From: Psilocybe azurescens
Taxonomy: Eukaryota; Basidiomycota; Agaricomycetes; Agaricales; Agrocybaceae
NCBI GenBank assembly: GCA_023853785.1
Contig: JAJIRX010000531.1
Coordinates: 1-54,331, forward strand
DNA length: 54,331 bases
Direction of reading: 5' to 3'
The notes under the pieces were generated by a model, which saw nothing but the letters and a program-made list of their open reading frames with translations, was not told the DNA's origin and ran no database searches. This document shows, piece by piece, positions 32,729-43,399 of this stretch; the stretch's first letter is position 1; each line of letters starts with the position of its first letter. The translations under genes were made by a program, and so were the position numbers.

Positions 32729-33387
32729 ACTATCACTAACCCTGTGTTTGTAAACAAACACTTTTCATTTATAACTTCACAACCGCTGCTCTGTTAAATT
32801 TGATTTTTAGCACTCTCATAGAGACAGCTTATATGCACATTAATTTGAATTTTTATATTTTTGTATTCAATGTAAGGATCAAAATATTGTAATGAATGTG
32901 CCAAAAAGTGTAATATCAGGCTCTGACATTGCAAATGGCTTGTTTTTCTCCTGTTTTTTATTTTTATTTTTATTTTATTGTGCATAACAGGTAATTTAGT
33001 ATCTTGCTTATAATTTTTTGAAGCCATAAGGTGTGAGGAAAGATGGTAAAAATACAGGTGTGACAAGACACTGAAATAGTCAACAAAGATTTTAAAACCT
33101 GACATGCATATATATTTAGGCTTCCCTCAGAGTTTAAATATTCATTACAATTCATGTTGATGATTGCAAAGTTGTGTGTGACCTGTGCATGACAACTATT
33201 TCAAACACTAGGTCCCTTTCTTTTCCCCAATTCCTCTCCTTCAATGTCAACACTTAGAAATAAAAACACATTATTACAGCTGAAATGCCAAGCTTCACAA
33301 TAGTAAACATTTTATAAAAATTAGTGCAGAACTTGTAAAGATGTGCTTTGGTCTTTAAAAATTTACAAACACTGGGTTAGTGATAGT
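32729..33387. mobile_element. ~0.66-kb element with CACTA-type terminal inverted repeats
   Basis: ACTATCACTAACCCTGTGTTTGTAAA (split here as ACTATCACTAACC plus CTGTGTTTGTAAA) at 32729-32754 is repeated in reverse complement at 33362-33387 with one mismatch in 26. The inner end CACTA..TAGTG is the hallmark of the CACTA superfamily. The interior is AT-rich and noncoding. It abuts the CACTA transposase gene, so it may be a non-autonomous derivative, or the left end may be the true end of the larger element with an internal inverted copy. No clear 3-bp target duplication is visible. Confidence 0.6.
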
Positions 33388-33455
33388 AACAGGGCATGGG
33401 GTGGAATTCCTTACCTTTCTGCAACATTTCTGCACTTTTGTGAATCATTTATTTA

Positions 33456-36400
33456 TTACACAATCTCTGCTTGGGCAAAAGCTCCACTACGGTCAATAAT
33501 AGCCCATTTTCCACGATCATGAACACGACCAACAGTACACTGAATAGCATTAAGGTCAACAACCTCAATGGGGCCATCTTGCTCATAATACTTTATTCCC
33601 AAGGTATTTTGACTATCAAGTTTGACAGATCGAATAGCAGCAAGACACAGTGTGGTCTCATGGCTTGTTCCAAGGGTAGCACTGGCTGGAAGAGTTAAAA
33701 TAAAAATACGGAGAAGCTGGCCATAGAAATCTTGTTGTTCAAATGCAGGTGTTCGGCCGATGACGGGCATGTCTGTCAACAAGAAGTTGGTACTAATTAA
33801 AAAAAAAAATGATCAACTAATTATAACCCATTGTAAATTTATACCTACCCGGCAATAAGTTGCATCACGAGCATCATTTGGTGATTTGACAAGTTCTGAT
33901 GCATGGATGATATCACCTCCTCCAATGCGTTGAACCTTTCCAAATTGTCAGACTTTGGTTTCTGGATTAGGAAGCACTTGGCGAATAGTTTAAATAGGCT
34001 TTCCAAAAATGTTGCAAGTGCAGCAGACACCTTGTTCCATAAATGAGGTGATAGCATCTCTTGTCGACGTGGTGGTAATAGACGGCTATGATCATCTGCA
34101 CACAATAAAACAGTCAGTAAAATTCAAGCAAAAAGAGTACATGACACACAATTTTCAACATGGAAACCAGCTGCATTATCTTCAGATTTCTTAAATGAGA
34201 GCTCTGAATATAAATCATACATTAATTTGATCTGTATGAGTTGTGCTTGGTCTGTAATGAAGTTGTCAATATTGGTGTATGGTGAGCGGTGGTTTTTGAT
34301 GGCGGGCAATATGTTACCACAGAATCTCTCCATTGGAAAGGCCCAATAAGCCCAAACTGGACCAGCAGCTCTAATTCCTGGACCAATATGAAGTAAACTG
34401 TGGACTGTAAGGAGGCAGAGAGGAAGCCTCTGGGGTCATATTGATAGTAAATCCTGGCATTGGATCATTATATGAGCACAGTTCTATTCACAACATGAAA
34501 ACTATCACTTACTGCTCATATTCCTTCACCCAGTCTGCAAATCCATCAGTAATTTCATCAACTTCATCATCTGTGACTTCAAATTGTAGACATAAGTTGA
34601 GAAGGTGCACAAGCCTGAGAAAGTGTTCATAGAATCTATTATTCTTGAACCTTCCTCTTAAAAGCACAGGTGCTAGATATAGTGTCCAAATTGATTGCAT
34701 CTCTGCAGTAAGTGGAATTTGCTTAGTTGCAATGTTGGGAACTCGGGTACCAAATGCTGAAGGTATTGTTTTGCCTGCTGCAGCAGATGCTGCTCCAATT
34801 GCTTCCCAAACAGAAGGTTGAAGTACATAGTCATGATTTGAATGGTCAATATCCTTGAATTCAGCTGTCCAGAGTTGAAGAAGATTTGGAAGAAGATTCT
34901 CCCATATGAGATGCATGAACTTGCCTGGGAAGGAGTGTGGAAAAGATAACGAAGAGAGTGCACTGAGTAAAGGGATCCCTTTAATTCCATATGCCTTTGC
35001 TAGTTGTTCACATGTTACATCATTATTTGCAAACTGAACCTCTCGAGCTTGCATCATAAATTGTTCTGGTGTGCGAAGAGGTAGAGCCAGTGGATCATAC
35101 ACAGTGGGTTCTGGTAAATCTGGGTGGTTCTGGCGGTCTAATGGGATGTAGTAGGTAGTGTGGCCCAAAGGAACACGCACGCCCTCAATCATACACATTT
35201 GACATGGATGAATAGCATTGGTCCCTTTCATGCGCATAAGCATTGAGACTGCTGGGATGTCACCAAAGACCAGGATGAGATAGGCATGGAGAAGGAAAAG
35301 GGCTTGGGTTATTGGATCATAAGCTGTTACTCCAATCATGAGCTGTATAAGTTCAGCAACAAGTGGCCATAAGTATGAGTCGGCATCCCATGGTTTCTTT
35401 GGGCCTGGAATGACACCAATAGTAATAATATTCTTCTTGTGAAAGCGTACTTCTGGGGGAAGATTGTAGTTGAATAAAATAATTGGCCAAGCTGTCTGTT
35501 TCCGCTTTTGAAAGGGCAAAAACCATCTGTTGAGAGGCCAAGTGCAATATCACGAGGATCAGAGAAGAACCAGAAAGGAAGTTGATCTTCATTAACAGTC
35601 ACAAATGTCTTGCACAAATTGCGGTAGTGTGTAGAGTCAAAGACATCCTTGATCTTTCCATCCTCATGGATATGCTCAAATGCACGATAGCGCATAGATT
35701 CAGCCTGCTTCTTGTTTGCCATGAGTGCCCTAAGTCGTGGTATGAGAGGCAGATATCGAAACTGTCTCTTTGGTTTGCCAGCAGAGTCATATCGAGAAGC
35801 ACTACATTTACGATTCAGACACAAAGTAAGCTTTTCATATGGGCCAGTATAGCATATGCAGCTATTGATGTAACAGTCATAATATATAGGATGGAAGCCT
35901 GAAAGCCAATTGACACGAGATCGTGCAGCCTTGAATGAAGGAAGACGCTCAAGTGGAAAAGTATATTGAAACTGATCAAATACGTAGTCAGGGAGATGGG
36001 ACTCAACCTTGAGATTGAAGGCACGCAGAAGAGCAAGATCATCTTGGTCAAGACACTGAGATGCTAGGAGTGGCATAAGTATTTGGAGGTGACAATAATA
36101 TATGAATAACACACCAGCTATAGAAGCAGCTTCTGCTTCAAAATCCTCACCCAGTTGTTCCCAAATACTTATTCCTGGCTGCATGGACCTAGTTTCATCC
36201 TCAGAGATCATGTTAATGTTGTCTTCATGATCCAGATCCATCATGGAATCAACATCCAAGTCTGCTGACAATAGCAACACCTCTGCATCACTTGAATCAG
36301 AATCTCCATCACCCTGATCTTGATCCCAGCGATTATGGGCTGCAGTTTCCACATGCTGAGTAACTGTTGCAGACAAACCATGCAGAGGCACCTGAGTGCT

Positions 36401-36703
36401 GTTTGACATATCAGGAGATGGTGGGACTGGGTCTGAAAATGTGGGTGCATCATCAGCAGAAGAAATCTGAAGATGCTCATATTGGGTTATTCCAGAGTTT
36501 TTGATGAATTGGTCAGAGGGGTTGCTCATATGAGCATTTTGGCTCTGTGTGGAAGGTCCATTATCAACTTGGAGCCATGAATTCTGAGCAAGCACAGATG
36601 CAGCAAGACCAGTTGGACCATGGCCATTGAGATGAGTACGTTCTGTAGCACGGGATACTCGACGGCCACATCCACAGGCACATAGAGCTTTTTCTGGGGC
36701 CAT
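33456..36703 (-). CDS. CACTA-type transposase (Transposase_21 family), probably frameshifted
   Basis: The start at 36703 opens MAPEKALCACGCGRRVSRAT, a Cys/His N-terminus, then an acidic region. The core follows: YDCYINSCICYTGPYEKL, DSTHYRNLC, FFSDPRDIALGLSTDGFCPF, KQTAWPIILFNYNLPPEVRF, IPGPKKPWDADSYLWPL, GDIPAVSMLMRMKG and CQMC. Downstream come TVHSLLHIGPGIRA, WAFPMERFCGNILP and a C-terminal GRVHDRGKWAIIDRSG before the stop at 33456. These are motifs of CACTA (En/Spm-like) transposases, which cut and paste the element. Short introns are likely near 34500, 34100 and 33830. One-base slips near 35510 and 34425 break the frame, and both could be sequence errors. Confidence 0.8.
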
Positions 36704-36790
36704 AGATTTAAAGCAGAGTTGGGCAGAGTTAGAGAAAGAAAGGGAATCAATGATTATCGATCAAAGATTGATTGTGGAAACCACAATTGC

Positions 36791-36798
36791 TATATATA
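36791..36798 (-). promoter_or_regulatory. TATA box upstream of the CACTA transposase gene
   Basis: TATATATA, read on the minus strand as CCTATATATAGC, lies about 88-95 bases before the ATG at 36703. This is a normal distance for a fungal core promoter. Confidence 0.45.
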
Positions 36799-37590
36799 GG
36801 TGCGGGATCTAAATCGGAGATTTAATGGACTCTAATTTCTAAGCACGGTGTCACGATTGTTATCGTCACGTGACTGTGAGACTGAAACGATAATCGCAAG
36901 TAAATGAAGAATCTCTCACCTTCAATGTGTCTTTGAAACCATCCACTCTGCATCAGTTAGTTCATACTTGTGGAGACCATTCTTGAGGTCTGAGGTAACG
37001 TATTCTATTGCCTTCCTATACTTAACTGCAAAGCTAAGCATATCTTAGGTGGAAATTCAGGGCCAGCAAAACTCTCCCTTCTCCACCGCTGCGCACTCCC
37101 AGTCCCAGGCTCAAACCCAATCTCGACAAAACGTAAGTCTCTGAGTTCCTTCTACATTCTCCCCTTTCCCCTCTCCACTTCCTTCCCTTTATTACGGCAG
37201 CTCACATGCCGGACTTTGCGAGAACGAGTCCGACGAAGAGAAAGACGGCGATTGCACCGTCAATGTCGATCTCCTAGTAGACGGCGCTGACACTGCTCTC
37301 CCCATGACATCCCTGCCTGCGACGATACTGGTCACTGACTCGCCCTCTTTTAGATCTTCATTCACCGCTAAGCATCCACGCATGGCGTGCAGCATCCATC
37401 GGCGCTGATCAAGGTGGGCGTGCTCGGGCGAAGGACACTGTGGGGCAGTGCTTCGTCACGCTGCTGTCCGTGCACCCGTGGTTTGTTGTCAATGCGCTTG
37501 GCGTGAGCCTGCGCGAGCGCAGGCAAGCCGTACAGGCTCACGGTCAACTGGAAGCAGAGCATGCCGGTCCCGCAGGCGGTGCAGGAGGTC

Positions 37591-37687
37591 GTGGTGCGGG
37601 GAGTGCAAGGAGGTCGTGGTGCGGGAGTGCAAGGAGGTCGTGGTGCGGGAGTGCAAGGAGGTCGTGGTGCGGGAGTGCAAGATGGTC
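37591..37687 (+). repeat. 24-bp tandem repeat x4 inside the dehydrogenase pseudogene
   Basis: GTGGTGCGGGAGTGCAAGGA plus GGTC repeats four times (25, 24, 24 and 24 bp) and would encode VVVRECKE repeats. The first unit has one extra G. In normal family members this segment occurs once. Confidence 0.9.
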
Positions 37688-37799
37688 TTTAGGGCTTGGA
37701 TGCGGATGTCGCTGGGGTGAGTCTTCCTTGAGTATGCTGGATGTTGACTCGTTAACTCCGTTTCCGTTTCCATTTTGATTAGAGGAGGCGTTCAGAGCC

Positions 37800-38455
37800 G
37801 AGGACCTCGCTGTCTTCTCCAACGCTGAAGAACTTCCGGCCGGGACCTGCACGTCCCGCTCATCGTCTCGCTCGTGAACTCGCTGTCATCCTGCAGCAGC
37901 AGGTGCTGTTCTCGCCGTCTTCTCCAATGCGAAGAACTTCTGCCGGGACCTGCACGTTCGCTCATCGTCTCGCTTGTGAACACGGGCCACCTCGTCATCA
38001 TCCCGCAGCAGCAGGCGCTGTTTTCGCCGTCTTCCACAATGCGAAGAACTTCTGCCGGGACCTGTACGCCCTGCTCATCGTCTTGCTCGTGAACTCGCCG
38101 TCATCCTGCAGCAGCAGGCGCTGTTCTGCCATCTTCCACAATGCGCAGAACTTCCACCGGGACCTGTACGTCCCGCTCATCGTCTCGCTTGTGAACTCAG
38201 GCCACCTCGCCGTCATCCCGCAGCAGCAGGCGCTGTTTTCGCCGTCTTCCACAATGCGAAGAACTTCTGCCGGGACCTGTACGTCCCGCTCATTGTCTCG
38301 CTCGTGAACATGGGCCACCTCGCCATCATCCCGCAGCAGCAGGCGCTGTTCTCGCCGTCTTCTCCAATGTGAAGAACTTCCGCTGGGACCCGCAAGTCCC
38401 GCTTCATTGTCTCGCATAGGCCACCTTGCCATCATCCCGCAGCAGCAGGCGCTGT
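37800..38455 (+). repeat. ~112-bp tandem repeat x5 inside the dehydrogenase pseudogene
   Basis: The word GCAGCAGGCGCTGTT recurs with CTG at 37906, 38018, 38121, 38233, 38346 and 38452, periods 103-113. Each unit equals one about 38-codon slice of the enzyme from VFSNAKNF to IPQQQALF. Units differ by a few substitutions and small indels, so the array was probably built by successive tandem duplications. Confidence 0.9.
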
Positions 38456-38609
38456 TCTCGCCGCCGCTCAAGTCAGGCTTCATCGTGACCAACACGAACT
38501 GCTCCATGACAGGGTATGTCATCCCGCTTCGCAGCGATGGAGCAGGTGTTTGGGCCCTCGAGGTGGTCATGGTCACCACCATGCAGGCGTGCAGGCCATG
38601 ATTTGCGGA

Positions 38610-39045
38610 TCACTTCCCTTCCTCGAACGTCCAAGTCTGAAACCCAGAGGGTGATGCGGCACGCTCACTCTACCTTGCCAACAATGTTGTGAAAGCCATC
38701 ATCAAAAACAACAACTACGAGTGTGTGCGTGTGATCTTAAGCTGGAGGTACATTGAATTGTAGTGAATTTGAGCCAAAGCTAATTGTATCACAGAATGTT
38801 ACCACACCCAATTTGCTGCCATACGGATTAACGGCAAACACGGTGCTTAGTTTGTGTAAACTTATGTATTTATTGCAGATGGGGATATTTCTGCTTTTGC
38901 TAGTGGATGGAAACATGTGAAAGCAAGCGAATGTTCTGGAAAATGTATAGTATCTTCTGTATTTATTTAACTTAAATCTGTGCATGCGACCTGGATTCAA
39001 AATTTTTGCCTCATTGTCTAAGTCTGCTCTCTGTCATTATATATC
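38610..39045. other. Intergenic, no recognised gene
   Basis: Dehydrogenase similarity ends near 38600 and the next gene starts at 39046. No repeat or motif was recognised. The left boundary of the downstream transposon is probably in this interval. Confidence 0.4.
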
Positions 39046-40131
39046 ATGCCTCGCACATCTGCACGTCTATCTTCTGCACGTCCGAATGATGGCTGCTCGG
39101 CCACCAATCAAAATCAAAATGCTGAAGCCAATGCTGCACAAGCACTTCACCCCATTCAACCTTTGGCACCCTGTGGTCGTAAGAGGGTTAACATACCTAC
39201 AGGCTCTGGGACTGGTGAGTATGGTGATTGTCCTACTTGTTCAATTCTGACTGCTTAATCGTGTTCAAGGTCAAGGCCATTGTCAGGACCCAAGTGGCAC
39301 ATTGGCTATGTCTACCAATGAGCTGTTAGGTGTCCACAACAGGGACACTAGTGGTTCATCTGGTCCTGCTCTACAAGAAATCAATGCTCAATTGACTTCT
39401 TGCAACAGTTCCGAGCCGAATGGTGACTCCTCCGACACAAATGCAAATGATCAGCTTGGTGAACTACAAGCGGATTCCGAGAGGAGAGGGATCGTTTATT
39501 GGGTATGTAATTGTTGTATCATGTCAGCCTAGTTTCTTTTGACTGATTTACGATTCATATAGCTGAAGTACAAAGTCTTAGGATTCAGTACGATACATCC
39601 TGCCCAAACCAGCCCATGACACAGCCAGTGCTGATCCCCCGTCCCAAAAGGAAGACGTATTAAATTACAGGAAGACATGGGATTAGCTAATGATCGAATT
39701 AGGTTTTTGTCCATCCGTGTAAGTACCGTAATAATTTCTTAATACAAGGTTACTCATTCATACACTACAGCGTACCATAAAAGATGTGCTCAATCGAGCA
39801 GGCCTTGATTATATGGTACGTTGGGCACACCAGGACAAGAACAAGTTAGCAAAGATCTTCCATTTGGTAAGCCTTATTTTTCATCTTTTTATGTTACTGT
39901 TATTAAGTTGTACTCGAGGCCAGGGATAGACAACCATACCTGAAAAGATTTGCACATAATTGGCCTATCGAAGAGTACATCAAACGTCACCACAAACATA
40001 TCCGAGCCTACCACCGATGTATTGCCAATGATGGAACAAATGCTACAATCCCCAATGCCAGTTCTGACGAGATTTCGGACTCCCAGGGTGAAGTACCATT
40101 TGACCCTGATATGTATCTCGACGATCTGTGA
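39046..40131 (+). CDS. Transposon-associated hypothetical protein, multi-exon
   Basis: Exon 1 39046-39214 (MPRTSARLSSARPNDG to TGSGT), then exon 2 39270-39502 (CQDPSGTLAMSTNELLG to RRGIVYW), both with clean GT..AG borders. A middle part near 39640-39720 has LQEDMGLANDRIRFLSIR. Then RTIKDVLNRAGLDYMVRWAH (39774-39868), and a last exon from about 39925 with FAHNWPIEEYIKRHHKHIR ending MYLDDL* at 40131. The border before LQEDMGL is unclear because of in-frame stops, so an intron or a base error is missing. I do not recognise a catalytic domain. Its setting between KDZ and other elements suggests an accessory protein of a DNA transposon. Confidence 0.45.
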
Positions 40132-40289
40132 AGATCAGATCTCGTAGTCATGATATTATTAATAAATGTGATTTCCATACATGTTAGATTGTGATTTTCT
40201 GCATTTTAAGTGTGATAAAAATGGTAAAATCTGGATATCTTTCCTTCAATAAAGCAGTACTTCTCAGTCCCCCACATATTCCTAGGACT

Positions 40290-40405
40290 GGAGGGATTGA
40301 GAAAGTGAGGGAATAGAGGGAATAGAGGGAATAGAGGGGATTGAAGTGGGAATGAAGGAATTGGAAAGGGAATAGAGGGAATGGAGGGAATGAAGGGGAA
40401 TAGAG
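40290..40405. repeat. GGGAATAGAG-type minisatellite
   Basis: Roughly ten degenerate copies of a 9-10 base purine-rich word (GGGAATAGA / GGGAATGAA) stand head to tail. It lies between the plus-strand gene ending at 40131 and the repeats at 40450. Confidence 0.75.
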
Positions 40406-40449
40406 TTATTTATAGCCAATACAGTAATAGAGTGGAATTCCCACAATTT

Positions 40450-40968
40450 AAAGCTGAGTAAAAATAATTTCCCACACTTTTGGGCTGAATAAAAAATAGA
40501 TTTACACAGTTATCACTACTATCATACACCTACTATACACTGCTTATGTAATCCATCTTTTATGAGTAAAAACAATTTCCCACGCCTTTGGGCTGAATAA
40601 AAACTAGATTTACACAGTTATCACTACTATCATACACCTACTATACACTGCTTATGTAATCCATCTTTTATGAGTAAAAACAATTTCCCACGCCTTTGGG
40701 CTGAATAAAAACTAGATTTACACAGTTATCATTACTATCATACATCTACTATACATTGCTTATGTAATCCACCTTTTATGAGTAAAAACAATTTCCCATG
40801 ACTTTGGGCCTGAATAAAAAAATAGATTTACACAGTTATCACTACTATCATACACCCACTATACACTGCTTTATATAATCTGCTCTGTATCATACACCTA
40901 CTATACACTGCTTATGTAATCTACCTTGTATCATACACCTACTGTACATTGCTTATGTAATCTACTAT
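40450..40968. repeat. 108-bp tandem repeat (~4 copies) with a ~45-bp subrepeat
   Basis: TTTACACAGTTATCACTACT begins at 40501, 40609, 40717 and 40827, a period of 108-110. The units include GCTTATGTAATCCATCTTTT and AACAATTTCCCACGCCTTTG. After 40860 only the TATCATACACCTACTATACA part continues, about three times. The array ends about 40 bases before the 3' end of the KDZ gene. Confidence 0.9.
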
Positions 40969-41004
40969 ATGAATGAACTTGTTTTTTACACACTTGTATT
41001 CAAT

Positions 41005-43312
41005 TTAGTCTGAGTCAGAATCACTGGTCTCTGCTTCACTAGAATCACTAGTCTCTTCATCTAATCCTAATTCTTCATTTTCATCATCACTATCTGAAGA
41101 CTCTGCCTTTCTTTTCTGCTTTGCAATGACATATTTTGTGTGGTAAAATAGCATTGTGTGTAGAAACCAATTGAAATTGCCAGGTGTCATACGTTTAAGT
41201 ATAGATTCAAAACCACCCAGCCATGCATTTAATTGTTCACACACTTGTGTATTAAAGGCTTTCTGAGCATATGCATTGCCATTATCATCATATGCAATAA
41301 TTACAAGATTTGGAGCTGAACCATCACCTGGAGAAGGATTGCAGTACTTTCGACAAAGATAATCATTGGCTCGGTGATTAATATAATGGTAAGTGTCCAC
41401 AATAAATCTTGATGTTTTTTCCACATAGCATCCCAACTTCCATTGGTAACAGCTGTTTGCAACACTTGACATCCTTTGTCAATACATATGTAATCAGGAC
41501 GAGATTCTTCTGTCTTATAAACAGACTGCAAAAACTTTAATATATTTGTTGTGGATTCTGACCTATCAAATTTTGTCCATGCAATCACAACTCCACATGG
41601 TGCACAAATAGTTTCTACACAGTAATATCGAGCAGGACTAAAATAATTTGGCAATGGAGGAGGCTCCTCATTATTATTATCATGACGTTGAGTATTTGGT
41701 CCTTTTTTTGGGATGCCAAACTTGACTTTCACCAGGTCTTTGTAACATTCTACGCACACCAGACTGAGTTTGGCGAGAATGATATTTGGTGTATTTTTTC
41801 CATTCTGCCTGATGTCTTTGACATGCACTAGTTTTTCCCATTCGAGTATTTGTACAATCTCGAACAAGACAACGAGATCCATACTCTTGCAGATGGTGAT
41901 CACACAATGATCCTCCTCGAGAATTTGCAAGATTATTTGCACAGTGATCAATTGCACAATGCTATAAATAAAAGTTAATTCTCTGTAAAGTAAAATACTA
42001 GTAAATTTACTGTTGGTCCCATTACAATTCCATCAAGAACAACCATTTTCACATATTTCTTATCTATATCCATTGCATCTGATTCATCTGAACTATCTTC
42101 AGATATAGGTGATGATGCATTTTCAATATCCTCCATCTCTTCAGCCAATAGAGGTATAGCACTGTTTTCATCAACTCCAACTACAGCTGCTGGATTATTA
42201 AAAATAGCATCACTAGATTTTTGTATTCCTGTGTGCATTCTTTACAAGCATGTTTATCAGCTGCTCTTATAATCCCTTGTTCTCCTAATACTGCATATGC
42301 TTGAGTAGTAATCTCTGTAATATTAAGAGGGTCTTGGAGTTCAAGTTCAATTTGAGATTCACCAGCAATTGTACGTAATGAGTCTTGCACAAAAGCTTGC
42401 CAAATATGAGCATGGCCAAGATTAAAATCTGGTGTTCCATATGTAATATTCCAATAGTCAGAATATGCAGAAGGTGAAGCATGAAAGCTATATGTTGCAT
42501 TGATAGCAGCACTTGAAAACAACCGATCAACCCACAAATTAGAGCCAATTTTGAGGTACTTGGCTGAGTTAAGATAAACATGCTTTGGTTGTGTTGATCT
42601 ATAACTAGTAGCAAGATATCTCTCATGATCTGCAGAATATAATGTATTGCATGTGGAACATTTACCAGTCAAAACAGGAACCTTCTTGTGAATCTTGTGG
42701 TGTTTTATCAATGTTACAAGTGGTATGTCCCACTCTCTTGTAGTCTGTACCAATGATCTTGCTTCACATGTACGTGTTCCACAAACAAATGAAGGTGGAC
42801 ATATTACATGTGCAGGTTGGATTTCTTCAAGTGAAACAGGAAGAAGCTTTCCAGTATATTTGCCTTCATTGTAAGGTGTCAAGTCTAATCCAACAGCCAT
42901 TGCATTAAGCTTAGTAGCAATATAATCATTTTTATTCTTTGCTGATAAAGTAGCTTCAAAATCATTATCAGAAAACAAAGTACTAGTTTTCTTTTTCCTA
43001 TTTGATCCTTTAATGCCCTAGTTAGACCAATTATCCATCCAGATATTTGAACTTCTCTCTCTTCTTTAAGTTCACTATGTTGTTGACGAAAATGAAGATT
43101 CAATAAATCTGAGTTTTCAGTGAGGGTAAATAAAAGCACCAAGACTGTTGCAAGTGATATTTTTTGCCAAAGTTTGATTCAATTATATGATTAAAAGCCT
43201 GGAAGGAGATCTCTGGAAATTTATTGTCTGTTTGATTTCCAGAAACTAAAGACACCAGATTGAACCAGATTAAAAGCCATATTAAAACCCAAGATTTTGA
43301 TAGATATGACAT
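41005..43312 (-). CDS. KDZ-type transposase with CxC5 and CxC6 cysteine clusters, probably frameshifted
   Basis: From a likely start near 43312: ISFQAFNHIIESNFGKKY; then from 42978 a CxC5-like domain (VICPPSFVCG, CSTCNTLYSADHERYLA, C-x2-C near KHACKECTQEYK); an acidic stretch; a CxC6-like cluster (SLCDHHLQEYGSRCLVRDC, about 41910-41830); and a KDZ core: FSPARYYCVETICAPCGVV, YICIDKGCQVLQ, FIVDTYHYINHRANDYLC, FNTQVCEQLNAWLGGFESI; ending in a Ser/Asp/Glu-rich tail at 41005. The conserved D, DxxHxxxH and C-E residues fit KDZ transposases, a fungal DNA-transposon group. Frame changes near 43130, 42960, 41690 and 41440 split it. Introns or base errors could explain some. Confidence 0.7.
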
Positions 43313-43399
43313 AGCAAAAAGACAAAACAGAAGCCAGCTATTGTACAAATTTGACACAATCAATTTACAAACTTTTAAAATGAAAAAAGAAACAATCGC

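Larger units (their letters stand above)
37383..38600 (+). pseudogene. Aspartate-semialdehyde dehydrogenase gene, decayed with internal tandem expansions
   Basis: Recognisable parts in order: LIKVGVLG with the usual ATGTVGQ lost to indels (37410-37450), FVTLLSVHPWFVVNALG (37457), KQSMPVPQAVQEVVVRECK (37550), an intron from GTGAGT at 37719 to TTAG near 37781, EEAFRAEDLAVFSNA (37785), repeated NAKNFCRDLYVPLIVSLVN..GHLAIIPQQQAL segments, then SPPLKSGFIVTNTNCSMTG with the catalytic Cys (about 38460) and EVVMVTTMQA, where similarity ends. The enzyme reduces aspartyl phosphate to aspartate semialdehyde in Met/Thr synthesis (yeast HOM2). Frame shifts, repeats and loss of the C-terminal half make this copy dead. 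A working copy is presumably elsewhere. Confidence 0.8.

Noticed and set aside
37489..38582. Long minus-strand frames with repeated Arg/Cys-rich units
   Set aside because: They are antisense of the tandem repeats in the dehydrogenase pseudogene.
40450..40968. CRISPR-like array
   Set aside because: The units are contiguous tandem copies with no unique spacers, in a fungal genome.
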